Shown: positions 1 to 11,307 of the stretch, one piece after another
How positions within the stretch are numbered: the first letter of the stretch is position 1
Layout: the number at the start of each line of letters is the position of its first letter
From: Limonium bicolor
Lineage: Eukaryota; Streptophyta; Magnoliopsida; Caryophyllales; Plumbaginaceae
Assembly (NCBI GenBank): GCA_023374045.1
Contig: CM041778.1
Location: 100,194,839-100,258,838, forward strand
DNA length: 64,000 nucleotides
Direction of reading: 5' to 3'
The notes under the pieces: generated by a model
The model's input: the letters and a program-made list of their open reading frames with translations, nothing else
What the model was told of the DNA's origin: nothing
Databases searched by the model: none
Program-made: the position numbers and the translations under genes

Positions 1-2052
1 CCAACCAAACTCGTTGGTGTTGTCTGAGGCGCCGAGGGTTTGGCCGTTGCTCTCAATGTAGGTCAGGTAGGACTCGTCTTCAGTGGCCCGACGAAGCCAT
101 GCTGCTCCCCATAACAGTTCATCCTGATCGCAATAAACGATAATAATGAAATTAAACTTTCAGAGGGAACTGTTTTTCAGGGAACTAATAACGACCCTAT
201 TTGGAATAAGTTGTAATCCCAATCTGTTTTTAGTTATTAATATGAAGTTTCAAGTTAGCTCAAAAAAATAACGACCCTATTGAATGTCTTGTGCGATATT
301 GAAATGATAAATAAAGGTATAACTATTTGTTTTAAGAGAACTAACAACATAATTCATGGTGGTGGGGTGGGGGTGATGTTTGTAGTTCTCCATGAGCTCA
401 ATGCACATGCTAGAGCCGATCAAATATATGGTTCGAAAAACTAGATTTGAAAAATATTCATGTAGAATTGGACAAAAAAATAAAATCGAATCAAAAATTG
501 GGATGAAATGACAAAATTTTCGTCGAAAAAAAATCCAATTTAAATTTAGTATATTATTTTTAGAAATATATAATATATTTAATTTAATTTTTATATATTT
601 ATATATCATTTAGAATTTATTAATTATGTAATAATTTATGTTGAATTTTATTATTTATATTTAAAATATTATTATTATTCAAATTTTTGTTAATATTTAA
701 TAAAAAAATTAAATACCGGAAAAGTCAAAAAGAAACTAGGACTAACTAGAAAGATAAAAAAAATCAAATTTAAAACATAATAAAAATACGTGACGCCCCT
801 AAAATTCTTCCAAACCTGCCATAAGCCATTTGATCACATGTGACTCATACACAGCAAAAGAGAGATACTGGACCTGCCTACTTTTAAATTATTGCGCCAA
901 AAAGATGATCGAAAATAGTCTAAAAGTATCTCCAACTGCTTCAACCGCCTCCCTCTATCACTACAGTACTCAACTTCACGGGTGGGTTTCTCGGCAAGAT
1001 ATGTTTTCTTCCGTTCATTCATTTTGATACTCCTTTTTTTCACTTATTAACCCCACCATTTCACTTCTCAATTATTACCCAACCGCTGAATTGCAACAGA
1101 TACCTACTTCCACAATTCCACTACAGCAGTTGCAGAGAACAACAGCCGTGTACTCTGTTTCTATCACCCACAGACTTTATTGAAAAGGAAAAATGAATTC
1201 TGTTACCTACCTGATAGCCATCAAAGTCGCAGTAGAACGGACAGACTCCACCTCTGATATCCTGGTTATCACTGTAAGCACCTCGATAAGTATCCGCATA
1301 CCGGAATGCATTCACGGCGCTTCTCAGCAAGCGTCTCAGCGTACCCAGGGTCAGATAACTTGAAAACCATTGACGTTGCCGCCAATGCTGCTGCAATCTC
1401 ACCCGCTACATCCGATGCCGGGTTTGGAGATTCAACTGCGTAGACTGTCCGTTTTGTGTCCATGTCCTCTGGTCTCTCCCAACAGTTATGATCATCTATT
1501 GGATCCCCAACCTTATCAATTTTCAAACCCAATTTAAAACGTGTATTATGCTCGCTCGCTCCCTCACAAGTTAAATTACTCCAATTGAGCTTAAATTATA
1601 ATAATAACAACCTGGACATATATTCTGTTGGGGAGCAGTGACACAGACTTGAGAAGGTAATCAGCAGCCCATTTGATAGCGATGAGGGAATTCCGTTTCT
1701 CCGATGGTGGCATGAGTTCTCCGAACTCAATTACACTCCAAGCTAGCATTGTGGTGGTAAAGGCCATCGGGAAATTGAATTTCACATTGTCACCAGCGTC
1801 GTAGTACCCGCCAGTTAGTTCGATATTCTCCCGACTGCCGATGACAGGGCCGGAGCCGTCACTGAGTCCGGAATTCGCACGCCACCATATCCGCTGATCC
1901 TGTGGGAGGAATCCTGACCGTTGTCCCTCGAAGAAGAGTATAGATTTGGAGAGGGCGTCGGCGTAGTCGTGGTAGGAGAAGGTTAGGATGGGTAGAATGA
2001 GGGTGATGATGAGTGGGAGAAGTTGAACAGACAGGGAGGAAGAAGGGTTCAT
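1..2052 (-). CDS. GH9 endo-1,4-beta-glucanase (cellulase), 5' part, frameshift in exon 2
   Basis: Hydrolyses internal beta-1,4-glucan bonds in the cell wall. Exon 1 (2052-1612) codes for 147 residues: a hydrophobic signal peptide (about residues 1-26), the GH9 start [18 protein letters not shown], and the catalytic Asp motif GGYYDAGD at 81-88. Exon 2 (1511-1211) starts VGDP and contains [10 protein letters not shown] and, in another frame, [11 protein letters not shown] and [11 protein letters not shown]. Exon 3 (123-1) starts [10 protein letters not shown] and runs off the window. Junctions are CAG|GT, AG|GTTGGG, CAG|GTAGGT and AG|GATGAA, all phase 0. Exon 2 is 301 nt, not a multiple of three: one extra base near 1325-1335 shifts the frame after the DPGYAETL segment. 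This is either an assembly error or a disabling mutation. A secreted form with no N-terminal membrane anchor fits class GH9B. Family is certain; whether the gene works is not. Confidence 0.93.
124..1210 (-). other. Intron 2 of the GH9 gene, AT-rich, no coding signal
   Basis: 1087-bp intron bounded by GT at 1210 and AG at 124. It holds a direct repeat of AATAACGACCCTATT (about 187-201 and 267-281) and a very AT-rich stretch (530-780). No transposon ends were recognised. The small open frames here are chance. Confidence 0.7.
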
Positions 2053-3030
2053 TTGATTCGTTGTAATTTAGTAATCTGTTTTGGGTTGGGTTTACACTTT
2101 ACGGATGGTTAAAGGAGTGAGCAAGGACGTCAACTACAATTATGTTCTGTTTTTGACTTGGATATATGGTTCAGAAGAGGATATGAAGAGACAGAGGGTA
2201 ATCTCAATTAAGGTGAAAAAAAGAGTCCCGAGTTAAAATTTTCAAAATGTTATTGAATGTGACATCTCTCCTCACCATGACATGAACAAGAAACATTGGA
2301 TAGTCGACAATATTTTCAAATTTTAGACATTCTAACTTACACATTTTCCTCAAATCATATACACTAGTATATTTTAAACTAATAACTTTCAAATTATAGA
2401 CATTCTAACTTTCAGATTATATTCATTATTAGGATATAATTGAGACTGTGACTATCAATAAGATTTGGGAGTACTATAAAAAAAAAACTGCTCCCGTGAG
2501 TTAGACTGTGTCTGTCGCTTCTGCTTCTGCAATCACGGGAGGAAGGCGTACAGGGAGAATGGGACAGGAGATTGGAATTTGGAGGACACGAAAGGAAGAA
2601 GAGGGGTCGGGGTCGGGGGAGGGGACTCAAGGCGAGGGACACGACAAGGATGGTAGTAACTAGAATGAAGGAAGTTCAAGCGTTTTTTACATTTAATGTC
2701 GTGGGGGTGCATTTTGTGACTGAGTAACACTTGAAAGTAGAAGTATACAAGTGTACAACGGCAAAAGATGGGGTGGTTTACTGCCACGGGTCATGAGTTT
2801 TGAGAGAAATATTTGTATATGCACGCAGCACGCTATACATAGCCGAAGACCAAATAAACAAAATAATAAACTAATTATCTATTGTAAATCAGAATTCAAA
2901 TTTATTAATCCGGTATGAAGAACAAAAAAATAATAATAATTATACAAAGAAGATGAAACGTCATCTAATCTATATCGTAAAACAGTTACACGAATCAAAT
3001 CTCTATTTTTTGCTCCAGTCTCTCTACCCG
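2053..3030. other. Intergenic / 5' flank of the GH9 gene
   Basis: No credible gene. A TATAT string near 2163-2167 lies about 110 bp upstream of the GH9 ATG on the minus strand and could be its TATA box; this is weak. The 2480-2660 stretch is purine-rich and gives spurious open frames. Confidence 0.5.
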
Positions 3031-3712
3031 ACTGTTCTTAGGGGTGAATATTTGGATAATTCGGTTAACTAAAATCCAAATTGTAAAAAAAAAAAAAAAT
3101 TGGATTTCTGTTAATTCGGATTTTAACCGAATTATCCAAATTTTGATCAAAACCGAATTAACCGAAATCCAAATTATCCAAAATCCAAAAATTTTTTAAG
3201 TTGAAAACCGAACGGAAATTCAGTTCGGATTTCAATTAACCGAATTTTTTTTAAAAAAAAAACGAAAACCGATTTTATAAATAGGATTTCAGTTAACCGA
3301 ATTTTTTAAAAAAAACCAAACACATTTTTTTGTTTCATGTTCATCATCAACAACAGTAATAACCATAAGCTACTAGAAAATTGTGAATTCCCTAGTTGTC
3401 AATTCATCACAATAGAAACAGAAAGAACTCACTCAAACATTAGACTAGTTACATCAAACTAGGGGTGAGCAGCGATGAATGATGTTCCAAAACAACCAGT
3501 TATATATAATTAATTTGACGAAAAAAGAATAGTATGACATTATATAATTGAAGGATTGGATCAATGCGAGATAGGGTTTTGAATTTTAACGTTTTGTTTG
3601 TCATTTTTAAAGAGTATTAACTACTAAGGAAAGATTTAGGGATTTTCTTTAAAAAAAAGTTTTGATGATTCAGTTAACCGAATTTTACAGGGTTAAAACC
3701 GAAATCCAAACC

Positions 3713-3992
3713 TATTGGAATTGGGCTCAGTCTAGTTGGGCTTAGCCCATAATGTTCAAATGCTTTCATTCTTTATCTCTTATTCTAATTATGTAAACAG
3801 AAAGATAAAGTATTAAGTCTTCATATTTGCCAAATATCTAGGGATTTAGATTAGATATATTTAGTATAAATACATCAGGTTGTAATCAAGTAATTACACA
3901 TTCGTAATCTACATCAGTAATATACGCTCTTTCCTTATATTTTCTACCTATGTTTCTGTTTCACATACAACTCAAAACCCTATATTCTAATA
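3713..3992 (+). repeat. 5' LTR of the copia element
   Basis: 280 bp. Contains a TATA-like TATAAATA at about 3865-3872, the probable promoter. One difference from the 3' LTR (T here, C there, in the GTTTC(T/C)GTTTCAC segment). Confidence 0.95.
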
Positions 3993-4010
3993 TGGTATCA
4001 AGAGCTAAGG
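3993..4010 (+). promoter_or_regulatory. Primer-binding site of the copia element
   Basis: TGGTATCAAGAGC directly abuts the LTR and resembles the TGGTATCAGAGC primer site of plant copia elements, which is complementary to the 3' end of initiator tRNA-Met. It has one extra A. Confidence 0.8.
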
Positions 4011-4036
4011 GAATTTGAGATTGGTTTCTTGCATCA

Positions 4037-4964
4037 ATGGCGGACGACTTAAACAAAGGAAAGAAGGAATCCAGTCCGTCTTCAGTGGCTGGGGCGACTT
4101 TGATCGACATTAATGATCCAGTTTATGTCCATCCTGCATAAAGCCCTGGGTTGAGCCTCGTTTCCAAGTTCAGCGGCACCGGTTTCCTCGGTTGGAAATT
4201 TGACATGGTGACAGCCCTGAAATCAAAAAAACAAATATGGGTTTGTCACAGGAAAAGTCAAACAACCAGAGGCAACAGATGAAGTTAGGTATGCAGCTTG
4301 GGAAAGGGCTACCTCACTTGTCGTTTCTTGGATAAAGAATTCACTTGGCGGAAGTGTTCTTGACAGTGTGAGGTTTGTAGATGATCCCAAAGATCTCTGG
4401 GACATGCTCTGTTCCGAGAATCAACACAGCGATTTGGCGATTGTCCATACCTTGAAGAGAAGCCTGACAGAAACAAAGTAGGGCGAGGAGTCAGTACGTG
4501 AGTATTTTAACAAATTGAAGAGAATCTGGGGTGAGTTAGAACAAGCAAGGCCAGCCCAGAGATGTTCTTGCAATAAGTGTACGTGCGATATCAATAAAGC
4601 AATCAAGAAGGCAGGAGATGAAGACAAATTGGTTCATTTCCTGATGGGATTGAATTCGAATTACTTATCTATTAGGGGGCAGATTATGGCGATGCAAAGT
4701 CCTCCGAGTCTTGAGAAGGCGTTTTCTTTAATCATACAAGAAGAAGAACAGAGGCGTGGAAAGACACCCAAAGAGGAGGTAATACTTACGAAAATTGTTT
4801 CCAGCGCCAAAAGTGCAACCATTGCAAAAGGAATGGGCACACAGAAGATGAATGTTATCATCTCCATGGTAGGGAGAATGTTCTTGCGCGAAAGAGGAAG
4901 AGTTTCGTTAACAATGCCAAAACAGAAGAACAACCAGAACAGTCGGGAATCGATGGAGGATTAA
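4037..4964 (+). pseudogene. copia gag, broken
   Basis: Gag packages element RNA. The ATG at 4037 opens a frame (MADDLNKGKKESS...) stopped by TAA at 4139-4141. The frame shifts at an A-run near 4222-4232, meets a TAG at 4479-4481, and shifts back near 4770. Between the breaks are a recognisable UBN2/retrotran-gag domain (REYFNKLKRIW, FLMGLNSNYLSIRGQI) and a CCHC zinc knuckle CNHCKRNGHTEDEC from 4814. So the family is clear but no full Gag can be made. Confidence 0.88.
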
Positions 4965-5101
4965 CACCGAAGCAAATCCAGCAGATAGCAGAATTAATCA
5001 GAAATGCAAACACCAGTACGAAGACAGAAGAGCTAAGCTACAGCAATTTCTCAGGTAAATCTTCTTCTCACGACGATTATTGTCTTACCAGTTCGCGAAG
5101 C

Positions 5102-6568
5102 TTGTTCAAAGGGAGATGGATTTTGGATTCCGATTCCACGGATCATATTACTGGGAATAGGGATTCGTTTGCAAAATTACATACCTTGCGCGGCGAGAAG
5201 ACTATTGTCTTACCGGATGGAAGTTTTTATGGCGTGCATCTTGTGGGAGATGTGAAAATCGGTGATGAACTCTGGTTGAAGGGGGTGTTATTCGTGCCTG
5301 GGTTCAAGTTTAACCTAATCTTGGTAAAGAGGTTGTCTGAAGATTGTAACCATGCCCTAATTTTTGACGCGGTCGGTTATTTTTTACAGGACCGTTTGAC
5401 AGGGAGGATTAAGCCACTTGGAGAGAGCACCGGTGGGCTTTACGTTTTGGGCTTTACAAACTCATTCTCAAAGCGAGACTTGGGCCACGTCAAGAAACAG
5501 ACATCACAAGAAGGCACGTCAAATGAGCTGGGCTGTGTCGATAGAGGAAATATGGATCAGTTTTGTAATAGTTCTGCAGAAGTAAAGTGTAGCCGGGCTA
5601 CTTTCATTAGCGCCAAGGCTAGAGAGATGCATGTTACTCTTGGACATGTTCCACTTAAAAAACTTGTCACAATGGGATTAATAAAGCATTCTGATTTTCA
5701 TTATGATTATGCTTGCGACGTGTGTTATAAAAGTAGAGCCCAAAGGTTGCCTTTTTCAGATTCATGTGTGAAAACTAAAAGGGCTTTCGAAATGGTTCAC
5801 GTTGATGTGTGGGGTCCCTTTAAAGCTGAGACCTACAATGGCTTCAAATATTTTGTTTGTTTTGTTGATGATTTCACAAGAACTACGTGGGTCCATCTGA
5901 TAAAGCAGAAAGGCGAGGCATGGGAATCAGTTGTCAATTTTCTCAGTTTTATAGAACGACAGTTTGAAACCAAAGTTAAAGTGGTTCGTTCAGACAACGC
6001 CAAAGAACTTGGAAGTTCTAATGAAGGGACAACTTATTTTTCTAAGAGAGGAATAATCCATCAGACTACATGTGCCTACACGCCACAACAAAATGCAGTT
6101 GTTGAAAGAAAACACAGGTATCTTCTTGAAACTGCGCGAGCTCTGTTCTTTCAGTCTAATGTGCCCATAGATTACTGGGGAGAGTGCATATTGCATGCTG
6201 CTTATCTGATTAATAGACTACCTACTAAAGTGCTTGGTGGTATGACTCCGTTTGAAAGTTTGTATGGGCAAAAGGTCGCGTATGATCAAATGAAACTGTT
6301 TGGTTGTTTGTGTTATAAAACAGTCATTAATGGTAGAGGAGGAAAGTTCGGCCCCAGAGGGGAAGCATGTATTTATCTTGGAGAGGATCCAAGAAGAAAA
6401 GGACACAAAGTGTTGAGTATTGGTACTCAGGTTGTGGAAGTTTGCAGAGATATAAAGTTTCATGTTACCATATTTCCATACACAGAAGATATCCAGGATT
6501 ATGGTCTTCGTGATACGGTTGTGCAACATCCTCTACATACGGATATGCAACAAGCTATTTTAAGATGA
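5102..6568 (+). pseudogene. copia protease and integrase part of pol
   Basis: Open for 488 codons and in frame with the upstream zinc knuckle. The protease region reads WILDSDSTDHI: the aspartic-protease D-S/T-G triad is changed to D-S-D, which should inactivate it. Then a GAG pre-integrase segment (MHVTLGHVP...CDVCYKSRAQ) and the integrase core with its acidic triad in HVDVWGP, VRSDNAKE and AVVERKHRYLLE. A frame break near 6562 and a TAA at 6588-6590 separate it from the RT part. Confidence 0.92.
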
Positions 6569-6590
6569 CGTACAGGAACCAAGAGTATAA

Positions 6591-8381
6591 TTGCCTACGG
6601 TTGATGAAGGTGAAACTACCTTGCCACAGATTCTTGTTCGTCGTTCCGGGAGAGAAGGTCACAAACCTAGTTATTTAAATGACTATGTTTGTAATACCGT
6701 TTTCCAAGAAGTCTTGGATGAAAGAGTCTATCGGAACCATGATGTTGCAGGTAACCTCATACAAGGTTGTGCCAGTCTGACGGAGATCAAACCCAACAAT
6801 TGCATGGCTTTGTTTTCTCGTGCTCAGGTTGATTCAGAGTCGGACATAACAGAGCCTAACACTTATAAAGAAGCTGCCCAGCACGTTCACTGGGAAAAGG
6901 CCATGCAGGAAGAATTGGATGCTCTCAAGAGAAATAATACATGGGATGTAGTCACACTACCACGAGGGAAGAAGGTGATCAGTTGCAAATGGGTTTATAA
7001 GGTTAAATTGAAGTCTGATGGATCTCTGGAAAGATACAAGGCCAGGTTGGTGGCAAAGGGGCTCACTCAACGACATGGGCTAGATTAAAATGAAACTTTT
7101 TCACCTGTTGTTAAACTTACCACAATACGAGCTCTCATTGTGGTGGCTTTGAACAGAGGATGGTTTATTAATCAGCTTGATGTTAATAATGCTTTTCTTC
7201 ATGGAGATTTGGATGAAGAGGTTTTTATGAGAATTCCGGATGGCCTTAAGGTTGATGGGAGTAACAAAGCTTGCTTGCTCAAGAAATCTTTGTATGGACT
7301 TAAACAGGCCTCAAGACAATGGTTTTCCAAACTGACAAGTTTTCTGCATACGTTAGATTTTACTCAATCAAAGAACGATTATTCTTTATTCTTCAAAGAT
7401 GTGCAAGGAGGAAGGATGTTCATGGCTGTTTATGTCGATGATATTCTACTCATAGGGCCTAAACAAGAGGAACTTGACAAGATAAAAGCTGCGCTCGATT
7501 TGAATTTCAAAATCAAAGATCTGGGCTCTCTGCACTATTTTTTGGGGATAGAATTCCTTCCAACAAAAGGAGGCTATGTTCTGTCACAGCGAAAATATTG
7601 TATGGATCTCATTGATGAGTTTGGTTGCCAGGATAAGAGAGCTACACAAGGACCCATGGTGATGGGAAAGGCTCTCTTGGTTGATGACGGAGATTTTCTT
7701 CGTGATCCTACTGTTTACAGGAGATTAGTTGGAAGGTTGAACTACTTGTCCAACACGCGACCGGACATCAGTTTCACAGTCCAGACGCTGAGTCAATTCA
7801 TGCAACGGCCAACTACTGTTCACATGGAAGCAGCTATCCATGCACTCTGCTATGTCAAAGGTACCATTAATTATGGAATCGTATTGATTGATGGAGGGTG
7901 TACAATGTTGAACCTCATGGCCTATTGTGATTCAGACTAGGCAGCTTGTCCTAATACCAGGAAGTCAGTTTCTGGATATTACATTTTCTTGGGAAATAGT
8001 CCAATTTCATGGAAAACTAAGAAGCAAGGGTCCATCTCTCTCTCCAGTGCAGAGGCAGAGTATAGGTCTCTCCGTCGTGTCACAGCTGAGTTAGCTTGGT
8101 TAACTCGTGTTCTATCAGAACTTGGTGTCCAGAATATCATCCCCGTACCAGTCAAGTGTGATAATCAGTCCGCGATTCATATTGCTCGGAACCCAGTGTT
8201 TCATGAATGCACCAAGCACATTGAGATAGACTGCCATTTTGTACGTGAGAAGATCCAGCAAGGTCTTGTTGATGTCCTTTACACGCATACTTCGACCCAG
8301 CTCGTTGACATGCTGACAAAAGTTCTTCCAGGCACAAGATACAAAGAACAGCTTCAACGCATGGGAATGAACAGCAAATAA
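6591..8381 (+). pseudogene. copia reverse transcriptase and RNase H part of pol
   Basis: One frame interrupted by TAA at 7086-7088 (where a D-Y-N-E-T-F type motif is expected) and TAG at 7938-7940 (where CDSDWA is expected, so Trp to stop). Copia RT motifs: WEKAMQEELDAL, KARLVAKG, QLDVNNAFLHGDL, LYGLKQASRQW and the catalytic YVDD at about 7432. RNase H motifs: LSSAEAEYRSL, CDNQSAIHIARNPVFHE, and HIEIDCHFVRE. The end at 8381 is just before the polypurine tract. Confidence 0.93.
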
Positions 8382-8425
8382 ACTGTCAAGCCTTGGTAAA
8401 TATATTTCCCTGCGGCTTGCGGGGG

Positions 8426-8705
8426 TATTGGAATTGGGCTCAGTCTAGTTGGGCTTAGCCCATAATGTTCAAATGCTTTCATTCTTTATCTCTTATTCTA
8501 ATTATGTAAACAGAAAGATAAAGTATTAAGTCTTCATATTTGCCAAATATCTAGGGATTTAGATTAGATATATTTAGTATAAATACATCAGGTTGTAATC
8601 AAGTAATTACACATTCGTAATCTACATCAGTAATATACGCTCTTTCCTTATATTTTCTACCTATGTTTCCGTTTCACATACAACTCAAAACCCTATATTC
8701 TAATA
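8426..8705 (+). repeat. 3' LTR of the copia element
   Basis: 280 bp, one substitution from the 5' LTR. Followed directly by the AAACC duplication and then the right half of the interrupted hAT element. Confidence 0.95.
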
Positions 8706-8848
8706 AAACCGAATTATAATTTGGATATTCGAATAACCGAAATTTTGAATTCGGTTTAAAATTCGGTTTAAAATTAAAAAAAATCGATTAATTTAGATTA
8801 TGGATAAATCCAAATTATCCAATCCAAATGCTCACCCCTAACTGTTCT

Positions 8849-9732
8849 GTCTTCTCTGCTCTAGTTCTCACTCGACGGCTAGAGGTAGGTTCGAAGATAT
8901 ATCCCCCTGCTGTCATATTTCCTCAATATATATAAGTCAAAACAATTCTCCCTCATTATACGCTCACGTGCAGCCCATTTACTATCAATGTGCAAATTAT
9001 AATATAGGCTTTGTTTGGTATGATTTTTTTTTGTGGTTGTTTGACAATGTGACTGTTTCATCTAGCGTTTTTGAATAAGTTAGTTAAATAGTTATGTGTA
9101 GTGCATTTACTGATATCTATGCTACGATTACAAATTTATATTACATTGTAAATAAAGAAACTACTAACAAATATACAGATTAATATATACATAATTTATT
9201 AACTAGGAAGACAACAAATTTTCATTACAATCAATTTTTGTTAACATTTATATTAATGTCTATACAAATAACTTCACTATTATCAACCACAATTCTACCA
9301 TTGGATAACAACAATTGTAACTATACATGGTTTTAACACACCAAACTACTTGTTCACATTTGAATAAAAGGAAAATATAATAATTAATTAGTGAAATTTA
9401 TTAATGTTTACATCATACAAAAAAATCAACAGTTGTTAAAAAAATATGGCCTATATATTACTATATGTATATATAATTAAATATTCAGATTTTATACCTT
9501 ATTTTTAATAAAATGAAATACTATCATTACAATGTGGTGGGTAAATAATTGGTAAAAACTACTACTTAATGATATTTTTATAAAAACAAATAATAAGTGA
9601 TTTTTTAAAAATTAGTTAATTTATTCACATCAATCGCTACAATTTTACAACCCTAACTTATAAACAATAATATGTACGGTATTTTCTCTTCATTTACGGT
9701 ACTTTTACAAAATTACGGTATTCATTCTCTTT
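8849..9732. other. AT-rich intergenic stretch
   Basis: No gene seen. Contains TTATACGCTCACGTGCAGCCCA (G-box CACGTG) at 8956-8977, which recurs with one change at 15890-15911. The rest (9000-9730) is AT-rich and looks like decayed repeat DNA. Confidence 0.5.
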
Positions 9733-10177
9733 ATAGTATAAATTATTGACATATACCATTCAACAGTATTAGTTAGTCGGTCTGTTTTCCTCCCTAGTGA
9801 GGTTTTCTCCCAAAGGCAATTTTCGTTGCCCAACCCCTCGTCTTCTACACCTGCATGTAAACCCTCAGTATTCCATCACTTCTCTCACTGAGTTGTCAAT
9901 GGCTGCATCTCCTAAATACACGTTTCCCACCTTAATCATCACCAAGTATCTATTACCAACATGCAAAAAATCATTACACCTAGCTCTAGGGGTGCTTGGC
10001 TGTCCAACCTCAAGGTTTACCCCTTACTTAAATCCTGATTTGGTTTCCCGTTGTTTCACACCCCTCCCACTTCTGTTCTTGCTCCACCACTCTTTTCGAC
10101 GGTTCCTCTCCCCGATCTCACGGCTTTTACGTTCTTTCTCAAAGATTTGTGCCACCTTCCCAACTCTCTTCTCTTCA

Positions 10178-11307
10178 ATGGCTGCTGCACCACCACCACC
10201 GCCGGTTGAGGAGTTGGCCACTCACTGTGCCCAGTTGACCCTCACTGCAGCGGAAGAAGCGCCTATCCCAGTTGATGACCTAATCAACGTCCCTGATGAA
10301 ACACTCATGCAATGCTCTTTTCTGGGGAAGTTGATGATGCCCAGGCATGTCGATCTCAAAACCTTGGAGCGGACACTTGCCAAAGCTTGGCGATGTGAGT
10401 ACACGCTACGAGTTCGGCTTTTGGAGGATGGAATTCTCCTGTTCCGCTTGCCCGACGCGGCGTTTGCTGCTTCCATTCTCTCTAGGGGCCCTTGGACTCA
10501 TGATGGTGGCCTCCTTGTTCTCTCGGAGGTTGACCGGTCTGTCGCCCCCAGGAATCATGCTTTTAAGTGGGCTCCCTTCTGGGTGCATGTTCATGCAGTC
10601 CCGTTTCAGTTTATGCACCTTCTGTTTGCTCGGAGACTTGGGAATCAAATTGGAATCTTTATGGAATACGCCGAGTTTGATCGACGTAAGACTGGGTCTT
10701 ACATGCGTATCAAGGTCAAGATGGATGTTACTACCCCGTTGCTCCGTTTCACATCTGTCCTTGCTGATGGCAAAACTTATACTCTCCCGTTAACGTACGA
10801 AAAACTGCCAAATATCTGTTTTTTCTGCGGTGTGTTTACCCATCTCCTCAAAGATTGCCCTTATCGCACGGAGGCAACACAGGCGGAGCTGAATTATGGT
10901 GTTTGGTTAAAGGCAGGTGCCGCTGAAGGGGCTAGACCAACTTTTGAGGTTCGTGGTGAAGCATCAGTCCAGCCTCGTCGTTCAGTGTCGCCACCGGGCC
11001 CTGGAGATTTGCCTTTTGCTGAAGCTGCTGTTACAGAAGAAGGTGGAGCTGAGTTTCATGGAGATGAAGCTGTGCATGTTATGGTGGATATAAATGAGGA
11101 ACCGGTGCTTGAGGAGGGGGAGGTCCCTCAATCTCCCACCATGTCTGATGGCCGTAAGAGGAAAATGATCATGTTCATTGCTCTTCTTCAGATTCGGAGC
11201 TCAGGGAAGTTCATGCTATGGAGGAAGTTAACAAACGCGGGAGGGGCGAGGCTGGTCTGGCTATTTCACAGGCGATGCTGGGGGACACCCAGTGTCGCCC
11301 AGAATAA
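10178..11307 (+). pseudogene. LINE ORF1, nucleic-acid-binding protein (DUF4283, CCHC)
   Basis: ATG at 10178 (MAAAPPPPPVEEL...) is preferred to upstream in-frame ATGs (9797, 9899) because the conserved domain follows it. DUF4283 features: RGPWTHDGGLLVLSEV and FKWAPFWVHVHAVP. Then a CCHC knuckle CFFCGVFTHLLKDC and the usual following YGVWLKA. Acts as an RNA chaperone in the LINE ribonucleoprotein. Near 11165, after DGRKRK, the natural frame is lost by an indel; the open frame then runs to 11395, but the conserved-looking end (HAMEEVNKRGRGEAGL) lies in the next frame and stops at TAA 11305-11307. Confidence 0.88.

Larger units (their letters stand above)
3713..8705 (+). mobile_element. Ty1/copia LTR retrotransposon, recent insertion, coding region broken
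   Basis: 4993 bp with two 280-bp LTRs (3713-3992, 8426-8705) that differ at one base, flanked by a 5-bp target duplication AAACC (3708-3712 and 8706-8710). The LTR termini are TATTGGAA and TTCTAATA, an imperfect inverted repeat rather than the usual TG...CA. A primer-binding site beginning TGGTATCAAGAGC follows the 5' LTR; a G-rich tract ending GCGGGGG precedes the 3' LTR. The order gag, protease, integrase, RT, RNase H is that of copia elements. Confidence 0.96.
3039..8840. mobile_element. hAT-type non-autonomous element, split by a copia insertion
   Basis: The ends are inverted repeats: TAGGGGTGAATATTTGGAT on the left, and TAGGGGTGAGCATTTGGAT as the reverse complement of the right end. They are flanked by a perfect 8-bp target duplication ACTGTTCT (3031-3038 and 8841-8848), diagnostic of hAT transposition. 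Without the copia insertion the element is about 0.8 kb. It has no transposase. Its subterminal parts are tandem and inverted copies of motifs such as AACCGAAATCCAAATT (3045-3310 and 8706-8825). A second internal TAGGGGTGAGCA near 3460 suggests a composite origin. Confidence 0.9.

Noticed and set aside
2412..2787. Minus-strand open frames rich in Ser/Pro/Phe
   Set aside because: Products of a purine-rich strand; no domain, no splice or promoter support.
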